In this document: one piece after another, positions 53,561 through 60,978 of the stretch
Layout: every line of letters starts with the position of its first letter
Position numbering within the stretch: the stretch's first letter is position 1
Assembly (NCBI GenBank): GCA_017559385.1
Contig: JAFYSK010000063.1
Coordinates: 27,386 to 91,385, forward strand
Direction of reading: 5' to 3'
Length of the DNA: 64,000 bases
DNA from: Paludibacteraceae bacterium
GTDB taxonomy: Bacteria; Bacteroidota; Bacteroidia; Bacteroidales; Paludibacteraceae
Made by a program: the position numbers and the translations under genes
Notes under the pieces: model-generated
What the model saw: the letters and a program-made list of their open reading frames with translations, nothing else
Told to the model about the DNA's origin: nothing
The model's database searches: none

Positions 53561-54847
53561 TTATTTTCCCAGTTTGATATGAATCAATATTGGGTCATGG
53601 TCTGCATAACGAAAAATGGTATCATCTAAACCTCGTTTGAAACCGCGACTATAAAAGTAATCTGCATTTAAATGATATGGTTGGGCTGTAGTTATCTGTT
53701 TGCTCATCGTAGGGGATGCAAATACCCGATCTAAATAACCTGACAAACTATTATAGACATAGGAATATCCGTGTGGAGCATGTTGCATGAGAATATCGCT
53801 GTATCCTGCCTGAATAATGGTTTGTAGTGGTTCTTCATAGGTGTAACTATTATAATCGCCCACTAGAAGAATATCCTCGTCTGCAAATATGTTATGCTCT
53901 TTGATGGTGTTGAGCATTACTAATAAACTATCAACATTGGCCATGCGTTTTTCGTTAGACTCGGCACCTGTACCTCGCTTAGAGCGTAGGTGGTTAATGT
54001 TTAGTATAAAACGCTCGCCGGATGATAGCTCTTCAAACCCTAGGGCTATCATACGATAATGATAATGGCTTGCTGTGTCGGCGTATCCATGTATAAGCTT
54101 GCCATATGGTTTTACGCGGTCATTTCGGTAGATATATCCACAAGAAATCATATCTTGGTTATCCCAACCATCTGATACAAAGGAGTATATTTCTTTGTTT
54201 GCCAGTTGATTCATGGCGTTCACTAACATTTGTGGAGCACTATCTCCTCGCTGAATCTCGCAGATGGCATAGATGTCTGCATCAATATGTGTGAGTGCTT
54301 TGCTAATCTTGAGGGTCTGCATTTGTAGTTGCTTGGGGGTAGTTTTGCGTTGTGCATAGCCTCCTAGATCAAAAAAGTAGTTTTGAATATTGCTAGCGCA
54401 GATAAGTAAACCTCCATTAGGCATCTTAGGCTTTGCTTCTGGTCTGTTGTTGGTGAATTTAGGGGTGGCACCTGTGACTAACTTGCCTGGAGCGACTACT
54501 TTGGCTGTCAGTTTTTTGAGGGTAGCGCCTGTTCGTACTTTGTAGTTGCTAATTTTACAGGATAGACTGATCATATGTTGCCTGTTGTTGCGATGAAGCT
54601 GCCAAAATAGGGTGCTATCACCTTCTGCTAAGCCCAAAGCATGCTCTTCTGGTACATATAATCGCTCTGTTGACAGAATGAGAGAATCGTAGTAATTACC
54701 ACAAACCATCAGTGTGTTGGTGAATTCTACAGTTTTGCCGATATATGGCTCCCAACCATTTACAAATGAGTCGGGAAAAGTAACTTTGACTACTGCGCTA
54801 AGGCGAGTAGTAAAGATGATAAGTACTAGTAGTATAATCTTGCGCAT
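53561..54847 (-). CDS. Exported endonuclease/exonuclease/phosphatase-family protein, 428 aa
   Basis: Signal peptide MRKIILLVLIIFTTRLSA. Residues 20-120 form a small beta domain (VEFTNTLMVCGNYYDSLIL). From ~145 the EEP nuclease fold appears: LLICASNIQNYFFDLGG, ADIYAICEIQRGD (metal-binding Glu), FILNINHLRSKRGTGAE, LLVGDYNSYTYEEP and the C-terminal YADHDPILIHI with D-H. This is the ExeM-like extracellular DNase layout, though without the lamin-tail domain. Likely degrades extracellular nucleic acid. It is followed on the same strand by nothing closely spaced. Confidence 0.87.
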   Translation of the reverse strand: MRKIILLVLIIFTTRLSAVVKVTFPDSFVNGWEPYIGKTVEFTNTLMVCGNYYDSLILSTERLYVPEEHALGLAEGDSTLFWQLHRNNRQHMISLSCKISNYKVRTGATLKKLTAKVVAPGKLVTGATPKFTNNRPEAKPKMPNGGLLICASNIQNYFFDLGGYAQRKTTPKQLQMQTLKISKALTHIDADIYAICEIQRGDSAPQMLVNAMNQLANKEIYSFVSDGWDNQDMISCGYIYRNDRVKPYGKLIHGYADTASHYHYRMIALGFEELSSGERFILNINHLRSKRGTGAESNEKRMANVDSLLVMLNTIKEHNIFADEDILLVGDYNSYTYEEPLQTIIQAGYSDILMQHAPHGYSYVYNSLSGYLDRVFASPTMSKQITTAQPYHLNADYFYSRGFKRGLDDTIFRYADHDPILIHIKLGK

Positions 54848-54877
54848 GATTATAGCGAATAAAATATGTGAATGAGG

Positions 54878-55246
54878 TTATTTGAATCCAAAAACAAAAT
54901 AAACAGCGGCCACCAAGCAAAGGGCAGCTACGATATGATTCCATTTGACTTGCATATGGAAGGCTATAATAGAGAATACAACAAAAACTACCAAGGTAAT
55001 TACCTCTTGCAGTATCTTGAGCTGCATCAATGAGAACGGACCGCCATTCCCCTCAAAGCCAATGCGATTAGCTGGAACTTGCAAGCAATATTCAAAGAAG
55101 GCAATGCCCCAAGAGATGGCTATCACTCCAATCAATGGAAGTGCTTTGAACCAAGAAAACTCTGCCATCTTCAAATGGCCATACCACGCCAATGTCATAA
55201 AGACATTAGATGCTACTAACAGCAATATTGTATAAAAACTATTCAT
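54878..55246 (-). CDS. DMT/DUF486-family small membrane protein, 122 aa
   Basis: Four hydrophobic segments (LLLVASNVFMTLAWYGHL, LPLIGVIAISWGIAFFEYCLQ, ITLVVFVVFSIIAFH, IVAALCLVAAVYFVFGF) with the conserved FEYCLQVPANRIG and LKILQEVI motifs of the DUF486 family. It is related to drug/metabolite transporters; substrate unknown. It lies 30 nt upstream of the EEP-family gene on the same strand, so it may be co-transcribed. The minisatellite at 55279-55352 is in its upstream region. Confidence 0.88.
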   Translation of the reverse strand: MNSFYTILLLVASNVFMTLAWYGHLKMAEFSWFKALPLIGVIAISWGIAFFEYCLQVPANRIGFEGNGGPFSLMQLKILQEVITLVVFVVFSIIAFHMQVKWNHIVAALCLVAAVYFVFGFK

Positions 55247-55278
55247 AATCTTATTTGTCAGCCGTCTGTTTGCCGTTC

Positions 55279-55352
55279 ATCTCCATAGGGACTTCATAGG
55301 GACTTCATAGGGACTTCATCGGAACCTCATAGGGACTTCATCGGAACCTCAT
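55279..55352. repeat. 11-nt minisatellite (TCATAGGGACT type)
   Basis: Six tandem 11-nt units alternate TCATAGGGACT and TCATCGGAACC. They resemble the GGAACTCCGAA units at 49863-49915 and the CCGAGAGAACT units at 23579-23611. The array begins 2 nt past the ttcA stop. Confidence 0.85.
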
Positions 55353-55353
55353 G

Positions 55354-56154
55354 CTAGGATTTACCTACTTTTCTAGGCAGATAATCGGATTTTATATTTT
55401 CCATTGCGCTCCAAATAGAGTCTCGTACATTGGGATTTAGTGTTTCCAGTTGTGAAAGTAATAGCTTGACTTCTGCTCTGCTACTCACTTTTTCCAGTGG
55501 ACAAAGTTTTACTTGTTTCTCATATCCGCTTAATTCAGCATATTGTTGAATATCTTTCTCCTCTATCAAACAAAGAGGTCTGATCATTTCGATTGGCATT
55601 TTCTCCATTCGCAGCAATGGTGGAATGGTTGCTACACTTCCTTGAAAAATTAGGTTCATCAGTAATGTTTCCACTAAATCATCTTTGTGATGACCTAATG
55701 CAATCTTATTGCAACCTAACTCTTGCGCCACATCAAATAGTGCTTTGCGCCTGTACCAAGAACACAAAAAACATGGATGCTTCTCTTTGGGTGTGGTCGC
55801 TAATTCATTGTCTCCAACAGTTTGGGCTTGTGAGGCATCTGTTATCTGGGTATCTCGTATGATCAGAGGTACGCGCACGCGGGCACAAAAATCCTCTAAA
55901 TAACTCAAATCAGAATGATAGTCGCGATCCTTTACTCGCACATGAATAGCCGTAACCTGAAATCGAGGCACATATACTTGCGCGCGTTTGCCCAGGAACT
56001 CAACCAATGCCAACGAATCTTTGCCCCCGCTCAAGCCAATTAGGATATGATCGCCATCTGCAATCAATCCATAGTCAGCACATGCTTTATGAAAGCGTTT
56101 GGTAAGTCGTGTGCGTAATTTGATAAGTGCTATTTCTTCGGGTGTTTTGCTCAT
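55354..56154 (-). CDS. ttcA: TtcA-family tRNA 2-thiocytidine synthetase, 266 aa
   Basis: PP-loop S-G-G-K-D-S at residues 42-47, then the paired Cys in HPCFLCSWYRR and GHHKDDLVETLLMNLIFQG. Near the C-terminus, KLCPLEK supplies the third Cys for the Fe-S cluster. The order matches the TtcA/TilS-like ATP pyrophosphatases, in which TtcA thiolates C32 of tRNA. Whether it is strictly TtcA or a sister enzyme is uncertain. The start at 56154 follows TAACTTTG (56170-56163) by 8 nt, so the leader must be very short. Confidence 0.85.
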   Translation of the reverse strand: MSKTPEEIALIKLRTRLTKRFHKACADYGLIADGDHILIGLSGGKDSLALVEFLGKRAQVYVPRFQVTAIHVRVKDRDYHSDLSYLEDFCARVRVPLIIRDTQITDASQAQTVGDNELATTPKEKHPCFLCSWYRRKALFDVAQELGCNKIALGHHKDDLVETLLMNLIFQGSVATIPPLLRMEKMPIEMIRPLCLIEEKDIQQYAELSGYEKQVKLCPLEKVSSRAEVKLLLSQLETLNPNVRDSIWSAMENIKSDYLPRKVGKS

Positions 56155-56162
56155 AAACGGTG

Positions 56163-56196
56163 CAAAGTTAGTGAAAAAATAGCAAATATCCCGCAA
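56163..56196 (-). promoter_or_regulatory. ttcA promoter
   Basis: TAACTTTG on the minus strand at 56170-56163. The best TTG upstream (56196-56194) is at 23 bp rather than 20. Confidence 0.6.
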
Positions 56197-56241
56197 AAAT
56201 GAAGAAAAAAGCACTTTTTTTGCATTTTTTCTTCAAAATAT

Positions 56242-56272
56242 TTGGTCGGTTAAAAAAAAAGCAGTACCTTTG
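56242..56272 (+). promoter_or_regulatory. Promoter of the tRNA-Gly-Leu-Leu operon
   Basis: TTG 56242-56244, 20 bp, TACCTTTG 56265-56272; start expected near 56276, 36 nt before tRNA-Gly. Confidence 0.9.
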
Positions 56273-56311
56273 CACCCGCTTTCGGATGAGAGCGATGTTC
56301 TTTAATATTAT

Positions 56312-56384
56312 GCGGCAATAGCTCAGTTGGTAGAGCATAACCTTGCCAAGGTTAGGGTCGCGAGTTCGAGTCTCGTTTGCCGCT
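56312..56384 (+). tRNA. tRNA-Gly (anticodon GCC)
   Basis: Acceptor GCGGCAA pairs with TTGCCGC; D-arm with AGCTCAGTTGGTAGAGC; anticodon loop TTGCCAA; T-arm GAGTTCGAGTCTC. Discriminator T, CCA not encoded. Confidence 0.96.
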
Positions 56385-56483
56385 CTATAGAAATGAGCAG
56401 GACATAGTTCCTGCTTTGTTTTTCTAAAAAGGTCTTTGAATACGGAATAGAATCGGCAGTCAATACAATGTTGCTGGCGCAAC

Positions 56484-56565
56484 GCCCAAATGGCGGAATT
56501 GGTAGACGCGCTCGTTTCAGGTGCGAGTGTTGAGAGACGTGCAGGTTCGAGTCCTGTTTTGGGCA
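56484..56565 (+). tRNA. tRNA-Leu (anticodon CAG)
   Basis: Acceptor GCCCAAA pairs with TTTGGGC. The anticodon stem CTCGT/GCGAG has loop TTCAGGT. A long variable arm (class II) is present, with T-arm GCAGGTTCGAGTCCTG. Discriminator A as expected for Leu. Confidence 0.95.
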
Positions 56566-56569
56566 CATC

Positions 56570-56653
56570 GCGCAGGTGGTGAAATTGGTATACACGCTAC
56601 TTTGAGGGGGTAGTGGTCGCAAGACCGTGTGAGTTCGAGTCTCATCCTGCGCA
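56570..56653 (+). tRNA. tRNA-Leu (anticodon GAG)
   Basis: Acceptor GCGCAGG pairs with CCTGCGC. The anticodon loop is TTGAGGG between CTACT and GGTAG. It has a long variable arm and T-arm GTGAGTTCGAGTCTCAT. It starts 4 nt after the previous tRNA, so they share a precursor. Confidence 0.94.
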
Positions 56654-56960
56654 CATTTTGACTTCGGAAGAAGATTCTACGGAATTTTCTTCCGTTTTCT
56701 TTTTATATTCTATTGATAATCTATCAATTACATCGAACACCTTATTTCGTGTTGGAGTTCGATAATTGCGAATAGACCTCTCCCATAAAATCCCCTGTGG
56801 GAACACTAAATTTTGGATTCTTTGCTTGATTTCCAAGTCTCCTTTATCCTACAAACTGCTTATATTTGAGCAAGTTATGATAACTTCTTTGATTTTCTCT
56901 GTAGGGTTCGATAATGCTTATCCCCAACGAGGGAGGATAGGGAGTGCTTAATTTCTATTC
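56640..56960 (-). pseudogene. Remnant of a serine recombinase, C-terminal end
   Basis: Minus-strand codons from 56848 to about 56680 read IKQRIQNLVFPQGILWERS and NYRTPTRNKVFDVI, the pattern found at the C-terminus of Bacteroidota large serine recombinases (K-Q-x-L/I-Q-x-L-V-F-P-x-G-I ... Y-R-T). An in-frame TAG lies just upstream. Neighbouring frames carry N-L-L-K-Y-K-Q-F-V-G immediately before it, as expected for a frameshifted continuation. No N-terminal catalytic domain remains. Its place directly behind a tRNA-Leu gene suggests the scar of an integrated element. Bounds are approximate. Confidence 0.55.
56665..56703 (+). terminator. Strong terminator of the tRNA operon
   Basis: A 13-bp stem 56665-56677/56682-56694 (one wobble) closes a TACG tetraloop of the UNCG class. 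TTTTCTTTTT follows. Confidence 0.93.
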
Positions 56961-56987
56961 AAATACCCCATTAAACGAGGTGCAGAA

Positions 56988-57015
56988 AAAATCCACCTCG
57001 TGAAAGGTGGATTTT
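56988..57015 (-). terminator. Terminator of the 57439-57086 lipoprotein gene
   Basis: AAAATCCACCT and AGGTGGATTTT pair perfectly around a 6-nt loop; on the minus strand a T run follows. The left arm can alternatively pair with ACGAGGTG at 56974-56981. Confidence 0.8.
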
Positions 57016-57085
57016 GACACACTAAATTATAATTTACAATCTATGTGTTTATTAACATTAATGATATATCTACGAAAATTATTTA

Positions 57086-57439
57086 TTAATCTAATGGATC
57101 AAAAGCGCCATCCCAAATTCGTCCATTAGAAGGTTCAAACCATAAACTCACTACGGCTTTGTGTGGTTCACCTTCTTCTCTAAATGAACGATACCAAAGA
57201 ACATCCATATAAAGTTTAAGACACCATTCTCCGTCTGCTTTAACTGAAGTTACTTCAACAAGTTGGCAGTTGTTTTGCTCCATAGCATTCATAATCCAAC
57301 GATGAATATCTCCCGTAGGGAATCCAAGTGCTCTAGCTTCTTCTATATAAGATGGTGCTTGTGGTTTTGAACTTTTACCACACGATACCATTGGTAAGGT
57401 CAATGTAATACACATTAGAAAATAAAATACTTTTTTCAT
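57086..57439 (-). CDS. Small lipoprotein, 117 aa
   Basis: Signal peptide with lipobox P-M-V-S-C-G (Cys20). The mature part has EARALGFPTGDIHRWIMNAMEQNN and a beta-rich end with WCLKLYMDVLWYRSF and WFEPSNGRIWDGAFDP. I do not recognise the family. It lies 44 nt behind another small lipoprotein gene with a similar leader (MKKV-F/L-Y), and the pair probably forms an operon driven from 58291-58261. Confidence 0.75.
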   Translation of the reverse strand: MKKVFYFLMCITLTLPMVSCGKSSKPQAPSYIEEARALGFPTGDIHRWIMNAMEQNNCQLVEVTSVKADGEWCLKLYMDVLWYRSFREEGEPHKAVVSLWFEPSNGRIWDGAFDPLD

Positions 57440-57483
57440 ACTTAAAAATAGAGTTTTAAATTAATTTAAAGACAATATATGCA

Positions 57484-57984
57484 TTAGTCTACTTTATGGA
57501 ACCAATACCCTGGTTCTCCTGTACCGATGCGTTCATTTGTTCTATCTAAAGGATAAGAGGAACCATATTGACCAAAGTTAGCCCAAATACGATCTTCTTC
57601 GATATCAATAGGAACAGTTTTACCTTCTGTACTAGTCCACATTTTTCCATTAGAATATATCTCAATACTCATCGTACCATATGGAGTACGACATTCCCAT
57701 TCGCCATAAAGCCAATTATTACGGTCTGTGGATTCTGTACGGAAATTATCAGGATAAAATGCTTGCAACAGGAGGACAAGTACTTCTTTGTGCTCTGGGG
57801 AGAAGTTTTCTATTCCATAATCGAGAATCGCAGTTTTAGCCCTTTCGAATCTTGCCTCATCTCCGCTATAGTATGCTGTTTCATACTCTTTAAGGATTCG
57901 TTTCTCTTTAGCGTCTTTTGACATGCAGGAGGTAATGTTTAGTGCTAATATACAAAGTAGCACGAGATATAATACTTTTTTCAT
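57484..57984 (-). CDS. Small lipoprotein, 166 aa
   Basis: Lipobox N-I-T-S-C (Cys20). A helical segment (ILKEYETAYYSGDEARFERAKTAILDYG) precedes a compact beta domain with GEWECRTPYGTMSIEIYSNGKMW and a G-E-P-G-Y-W-F-H end. The beta part resembles lipocalin-like small domains that report changes in W-x-x-x-x, but this is weak. Function unknown. A leader of about 270 nt separates it from its promoter. Confidence 0.75.
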   Translation of the reverse strand: MKKVLYLVLLCILALNITSCMSKDAKEKRILKEYETAYYSGDEARFERAKTAILDYGIENFSPEHKEVLVLLLQAFYPDNFRTESTDRNNWLYGEWECRTPYGTMSIEIYSNGKMWTSTEGKTVPIDIEEDRIWANFGQYGSSYPLDRTNERIGTGEPGYWFHKVD

Positions 57985-58256
57985 ATTAGTTATTTTAAAA
58001 GTTATGAACAGAGCCCGATGTGATGATATTAGACAACAAAAAGCGTGGGCTGTTGCTCTATTGTCAATTCGGGTCTTCGACTACCCACCACTCCAATATA
58101 TACAAAAGCTCACGCTGAAACGTGAGCGTTGTTTATATTTAGGAAAGTGGTTTCAAAGTGTCGAAGTTTGAATTGCTCCCAATATAAGCAAACGCTTTAT
58201 ATGTTTATGTCTTTTTAGACTGATTTTATTCCATAGGCAATATTATTTTGAATATC
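57985..58256 (-). ncRNA. Candidate structured leader or small RNA upstream of the lipoprotein pair
   Basis: Transcription from 58291-58261 would produce about 270 nt before the first lipoprotein ATG. On the minus strand it contains GCTCACGTTTCAGCGTGAGC (stem GCTCACG/CGTGAGC, around 58112-58131). GGGTAGTCGAAGACCC, a segment GACAATAGAGCAACAGCCCA and TTTTTGTTGTC, and TCACATCGGGC also occur. These segments allow several further short pairings. No ORF of convincing length is present on this strand. I have a vague memory of similar blocks in other Bacteroidales genomes but cannot name the family. Confidence 0.45.
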
Positions 58257-58260
58257 GGTG

Positions 58261-58291
58261 CAAAGGTACACATTTTATTGGAAATTTGCAA
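58261..58291 (-). promoter_or_regulatory. Promoter of the structured leader/lipoprotein unit
   Basis: Minus strand TTG 58291-58289, 20 bp, TACCTTTG 58268-58261. Confidence 0.88.
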
Positions 58292-58342
58292 TATTTTGGA
58301 TTAAAAAACGAGTGTAAATTTTAATATTTGATAAAAAAGCAG

Positions 58343-58350
58343 TACCTTTG
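58343..58350 (+). promoter_or_regulatory. -7 element of the leader-ORF/phosphatase unit
   Basis: TACCTTTG in the context AAAAAAGCAGTACCTTTGTAGC, close to that of the tRNA operon promoter. The position 20 bp upstream has TTT instead of TTG. Confidence 0.75.
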
Positions 58351-58376
58351 TAGCGTAATTAAGACTTATAAGATTA

Positions 58377-58466
58377 ATGGTATCTATTGTACCACTCAAT
58401 AAAATCAATAACACTACTGAGGTTATCAACAAAAGTTCGATAATCTGTAATAGTCACGCACAATAG
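58377..58466 (+). CDS. 29-codon leader ORF ending at a terminator
   Basis: ATG at 58377 lies about 22 nt past the expected transcript start. It encodes MVSIVPLNKINNTTEVINKS and nine further residues to TAG 58464-58466. The next base begins a strong terminator stem. The peptide has no signal peptide or known motif and is Asn/Ile-rich. Its position suggests a leader peptide whose translation could affect terminator folding. It may equally be a chance ORF in a small RNA. Confidence 0.4.
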   Translation: MVSIVPLNKINNTTEVINKSSIICNSHAQ

Positions 58467-58501
58467 AAAGTGATTATTTATTGAAAATAGTCACTTTTTT
58501 T
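58467..58501 (+). terminator. Intrinsic terminator or attenuator before the phosphatase gene
   Basis: AAAGTGATTATTT (58467-58479) pairs with 58485-58497 (one wobble) around ATTGA, within a T7 run ending at 58501. It stands 26 nt before the phosphatase ATG at 58527 and 117 nt behind the -7 element. Confidence 0.85.
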
Positions 58502-58526
58502 ATATATCTATATAATGTTGATTTCT

Positions 58527-58976
58527 ATGAAAAAGATACTATTTGTTTGTCATGGTAATATCTGCCGAAGTGTGATGGCAGAGATGGTGATGCGCTATCT
58601 AGTGGCTGAGGCGGGTAGAGAGGATGAGTTTATGATTGATTCATGCGCTACGTCGCGCGAGGAGATAGGTAATGATATCTATCCTCCAGCTAAGCGCTGT
58701 TTGACTGCTCATCAAGTTCCGTTCTCTCGTCATGCCGCAAGACAGATAACGAAGGAAGATTATGATAAATTTGATTTAATTCTCTGTATGGAGGAGTATA
58801 ATATTCGTAATCTTCGACATACTTTAGGTGCAGCATTGTTAGATGCTGATGCTCACAAAGCAGAGCCTAAAATCCGTCGTTTGCTGGACAGAGATGTGGC
58901 GGATCCTTGGTACACTGGTGATTTTGAGGCGACATATCGTGATGTAGTGGAAGGTTGTCAACAATTATTGGGCTAA
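58527..58976 (+). CDS. Low-molecular-weight protein tyrosine phosphatase, 149 aa
   Basis: The P-loop C8-H-G-N-I-C-R14-S fits CX5RS of the family, and the general-acid Asp is in V-A-D-P-W-Y-T-G. Length is normal. It dephosphorylates tyrosine, often on regulators of envelope polysaccharide synthesis, but no kinase lies nearby. ATG 58527 gives the conserved MKKILFVCHGN start; ATG 58515 would add four residues. Because a terminator precedes it, expression may need read-through or anti-termination. Confidence 0.93.
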   Translation: MKKILFVCHGNICRSVMAEMVMRYLVAEAGREDEFMIDSCATSREEIGNDIYPPAKRCLTAHQVPFSRHAARQITKEDYDKFDLILCMEEYNIRNLRHTLGAALLDADAHKAEPKIRRLLDRDVADPWYTGDFEATYRDVVEGCQQLLG

Positions 58977-58979
58977 AAT

Positions 58980-59010
58980 TTGTGTAATTCAAATTTTATT
59001 TGTACTTTTG
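58980..59010 (+). promoter_or_regulatory. clpP promoter
   Basis: TTG 58980-58982, 20 bp, TACTTTTG 59003-59010; overlaps the end of the phosphatase gene by a few bases downstream of its stop. Confidence 0.88.
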
Positions 59011-59036
59011 CAAAGAAATAATAAACCTATAGTAAT

Positions 59037-59702
59037 ATGAAAAATGATTTTTTGAAGTTTGCTGTTTCTAATGGCCTTAACTCAATGCACGTGGAGAATG
59101 CGATGAATGCCTCCGCTAGTTATATCAGTCCTTCTATCTTGGAAGAGCGTCAACTCAATGTTACCCAAATGGACGTTTTCTCTCGTCTGATGATGGATCG
59201 TATCATCTTCTTGGGTACTGAAGTGAATGACTATACAGCTAATGTGATCCAAGCGCAATTGCTTTACTTGGATTCTGTGGATTCTGATCGCGATATCAGT
59301 ATCTATCTCAACACCCCTGGTGGTAGTGTATATGCTGGTTTGGGTATCTATGACACCATGCAATTTGTGAAATCCAAGGTGGCTACAATCTGTACGGGTA
59401 TGGCAGCTAGCATGGGTGCGGTATTGTTGGTGGCAGGCGAGAAAGGTATGCGTGCTGCATTGCCTCATAGTCGCGTAATGATTCATCAACCATTAGGAGG
59501 TATTCAGGGACAAGCGTCTGATATTGAGATTACTGCACGTGAAATATTGAAACTCAAAGATGAGTTGTACCAAATCATTTCTGATCACTCTGGTCAAACG
59601 ATGGACAAGATTCGTCAAGACGCCGATCGTGACTATTGGATGACTGCCAAAGAGGCATTGGGGTATGGTATGATTGACAAGGTATATAGTAGAGAGAAGT
59701 AG
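59037..59702 (+). CDS. clpP: ATP-dependent Clp protease proteolytic subunit, 221 aa
   Basis: Catalytic triad regions are G-M-A-A-S-M-G-A (Ser near residue 125), I-H-Q-P-L-G-G (His) and [13 protein letters not shown] (Asp). The oxyanion strand [13 protein letters not shown] is present. The N-terminal extension of about 30 residues is usual in Bacteroidota. It forms the tetradecameric chamber served by ClpX, whose gene follows 20 nt later. Confidence 0.97.
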   Translation: MKNDFLKFAVSNGLNSMHVENAMNASASYISPSILEERQLNVTQMDVFSRLMMDRIIFLGTEVNDYTANVIQAQLLYLDSVDSDRDISIYLNTPGGSVYAGLGIYDTMQFVKSKVATICTGMAASMGAVLLVAGEKGMRAALPHSRVMIHQPLGGIQGQASDIEITAREILKLKDELYQIISDHSGQTMDKIRQDADRDYWMTAKEALGYGMIDKVYSREK

Positions 59703-59722
59703 TTTAGTGTTTAGAGAAGAGA

Positions 59723-60958
59723 ATGGGAAAGAATAAACAGAAATGTGCTTTTTGTGGGCGTGAAATGGAGAATCTATTTCGCGCTGAGCAACCGGGTGTG
59801 TATATCTGTCATGAGTGTATAGAAGCGGGTCATAATATGATTCGCGAGATGAAGCAATACAATGAGGACGAGACCGATGTTAAAGGCTTGAGTTTGGGTT
59901 CGTTGCCCAAACCTGCTGAGATCAAAGGTTTCTTGGATCAATATGTGATAGGTCAAGATGATGCTAAGCGTTATTTGTCTGTAGCTGTATATAACCACTA
60001 CAAGCGTGTGCTGCAACCCAAAGAAGAGGGTGGTGTGGAGATAGAGAAGAGCAATATCATTCTCGTAGGCTCAACAGGAACAGGTAAGACTCTCTTGGCT
60101 AGAACTATTGCTAAGTTGCTAAAAGTGCCATTTACCATTGTGGATGCGACGGTATTGACCGAAGCAGGTTATGTGGGTGAGGATGTGGAGAGCTTATTGA
60201 CTCGTCTGTTGCAGGAGTCTGACTATAATGTTAAGAAAGCAGAGAAGGGTATTGTATTCATCGATGAAATCGACAAGATTGCACGTAAATCGGACAACCC
60301 ATCTATCACGCGTGATGTGTCTGGCGAAGGTGTACAACAGGGATTGTTGAAGTTGTTGGAAGGTTCGGTGGTGAATGTCCCACCTCAAGGCGGTCGCAAA
60401 CACCCTGAGCAGGAGTTTATTCATGTGAATACGCAAAACATCTTGTTTATTTGTGGTGGTGCGTTTGATGGTATTGAGCGTAAGATTGCTCAGCGCATGA
60501 ATACCCAAGTGGTAGGCTTTGATGCGGCTAAGAAGGCGCAACAAGTGGATAAGAGTGATCTGCTGCAATATATCGCTCCACAAGACTTGAAGTCCTTTGG
60601 TTTGATACCAGAGATCATCGGTCGTTTGCCAATCTTGACTTATCTCAAACCATTGGATAAACAGGCCTTGCGTAATATCTTGACTGAACCAAACAACGCC
60701 ATCGTTAAGCAGTATCAGAAGTTGATGGCAATGGATGGATATAAACTGACCTTTGCCGATGATATGTTGGATTATGTGGTGGATAAAGCCATTGAGTATA
60801 AGTTGGGTGCGCGTGGTTTGCGTGGTTTGATGGAAACGGTGATGATGGATGTGATGTATGAATTGCCATCTTCCAAAAGACGTAGCAAAACATATGAAGT
60901 AACCAAGGAATATGCTGCGGCTAGAATTGAGAAGACAGATGTGAACAAACTAATGTAA
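59723..60958 (+). CDS. clpX: ATP-dependent unfoldase ClpX, 411 aa
   Basis: Zn-binding domain with Cys 8, 11, 29 and 32. AAA+ module: Walker A GSTGTGKT near 116, Walker [11 protein letters not shown], sensor and pore segments ([11 protein letters not shown], the GYVG pore loop), and C-terminal [12 protein letters not shown]. It recognises substrates and feeds ClpP. It overlaps the possible first ATG of the next gene (TAATG). Confidence 0.97.
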   Translation: MGKNKQKCAFCGREMENLFRAEQPGVYICHECIEAGHNMIREMKQYNEDETDVKGLSLGSLPKPAEIKGFLDQYVIGQDDAKRYLSVAVYNHYKRVLQPKEEGGVEIEKSNIILVGSTGTGKTLLARTIAKLLKVPFTIVDATVLTEAGYVGEDVESLLTRLLQESDYNVKKAEKGIVFIDEIDKIARKSDNPSITRDVSGEGVQQGLLKLLEGSVVNVPPQGGRKHPEQEFIHVNTQNILFICGGAFDGIERKIAQRMNTQVVGFDAAKKAQQVDKSDLLQYIAPQDLKSFGLIPEIIGRLPILTYLKPLDKQALRNILTEPNNAIVKQYQKLMAMDGYKLTFADDMLDYVVDKAIEYKLGARGLRGLMETVMMDVMYELPSSKRRSKTYEVTKEYAAARIEKTDVNKLM

Positions 60959-60978
60959 TGAATAAAACAATAATAGAA

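Noticed and set aside
56168-56640. ORFs on the minus strand across the tRNA cluster
   Set aside because: They are reverse translations of tRNA genes (class of false ORF with CPKQDSNLH-like text), with no promoter.
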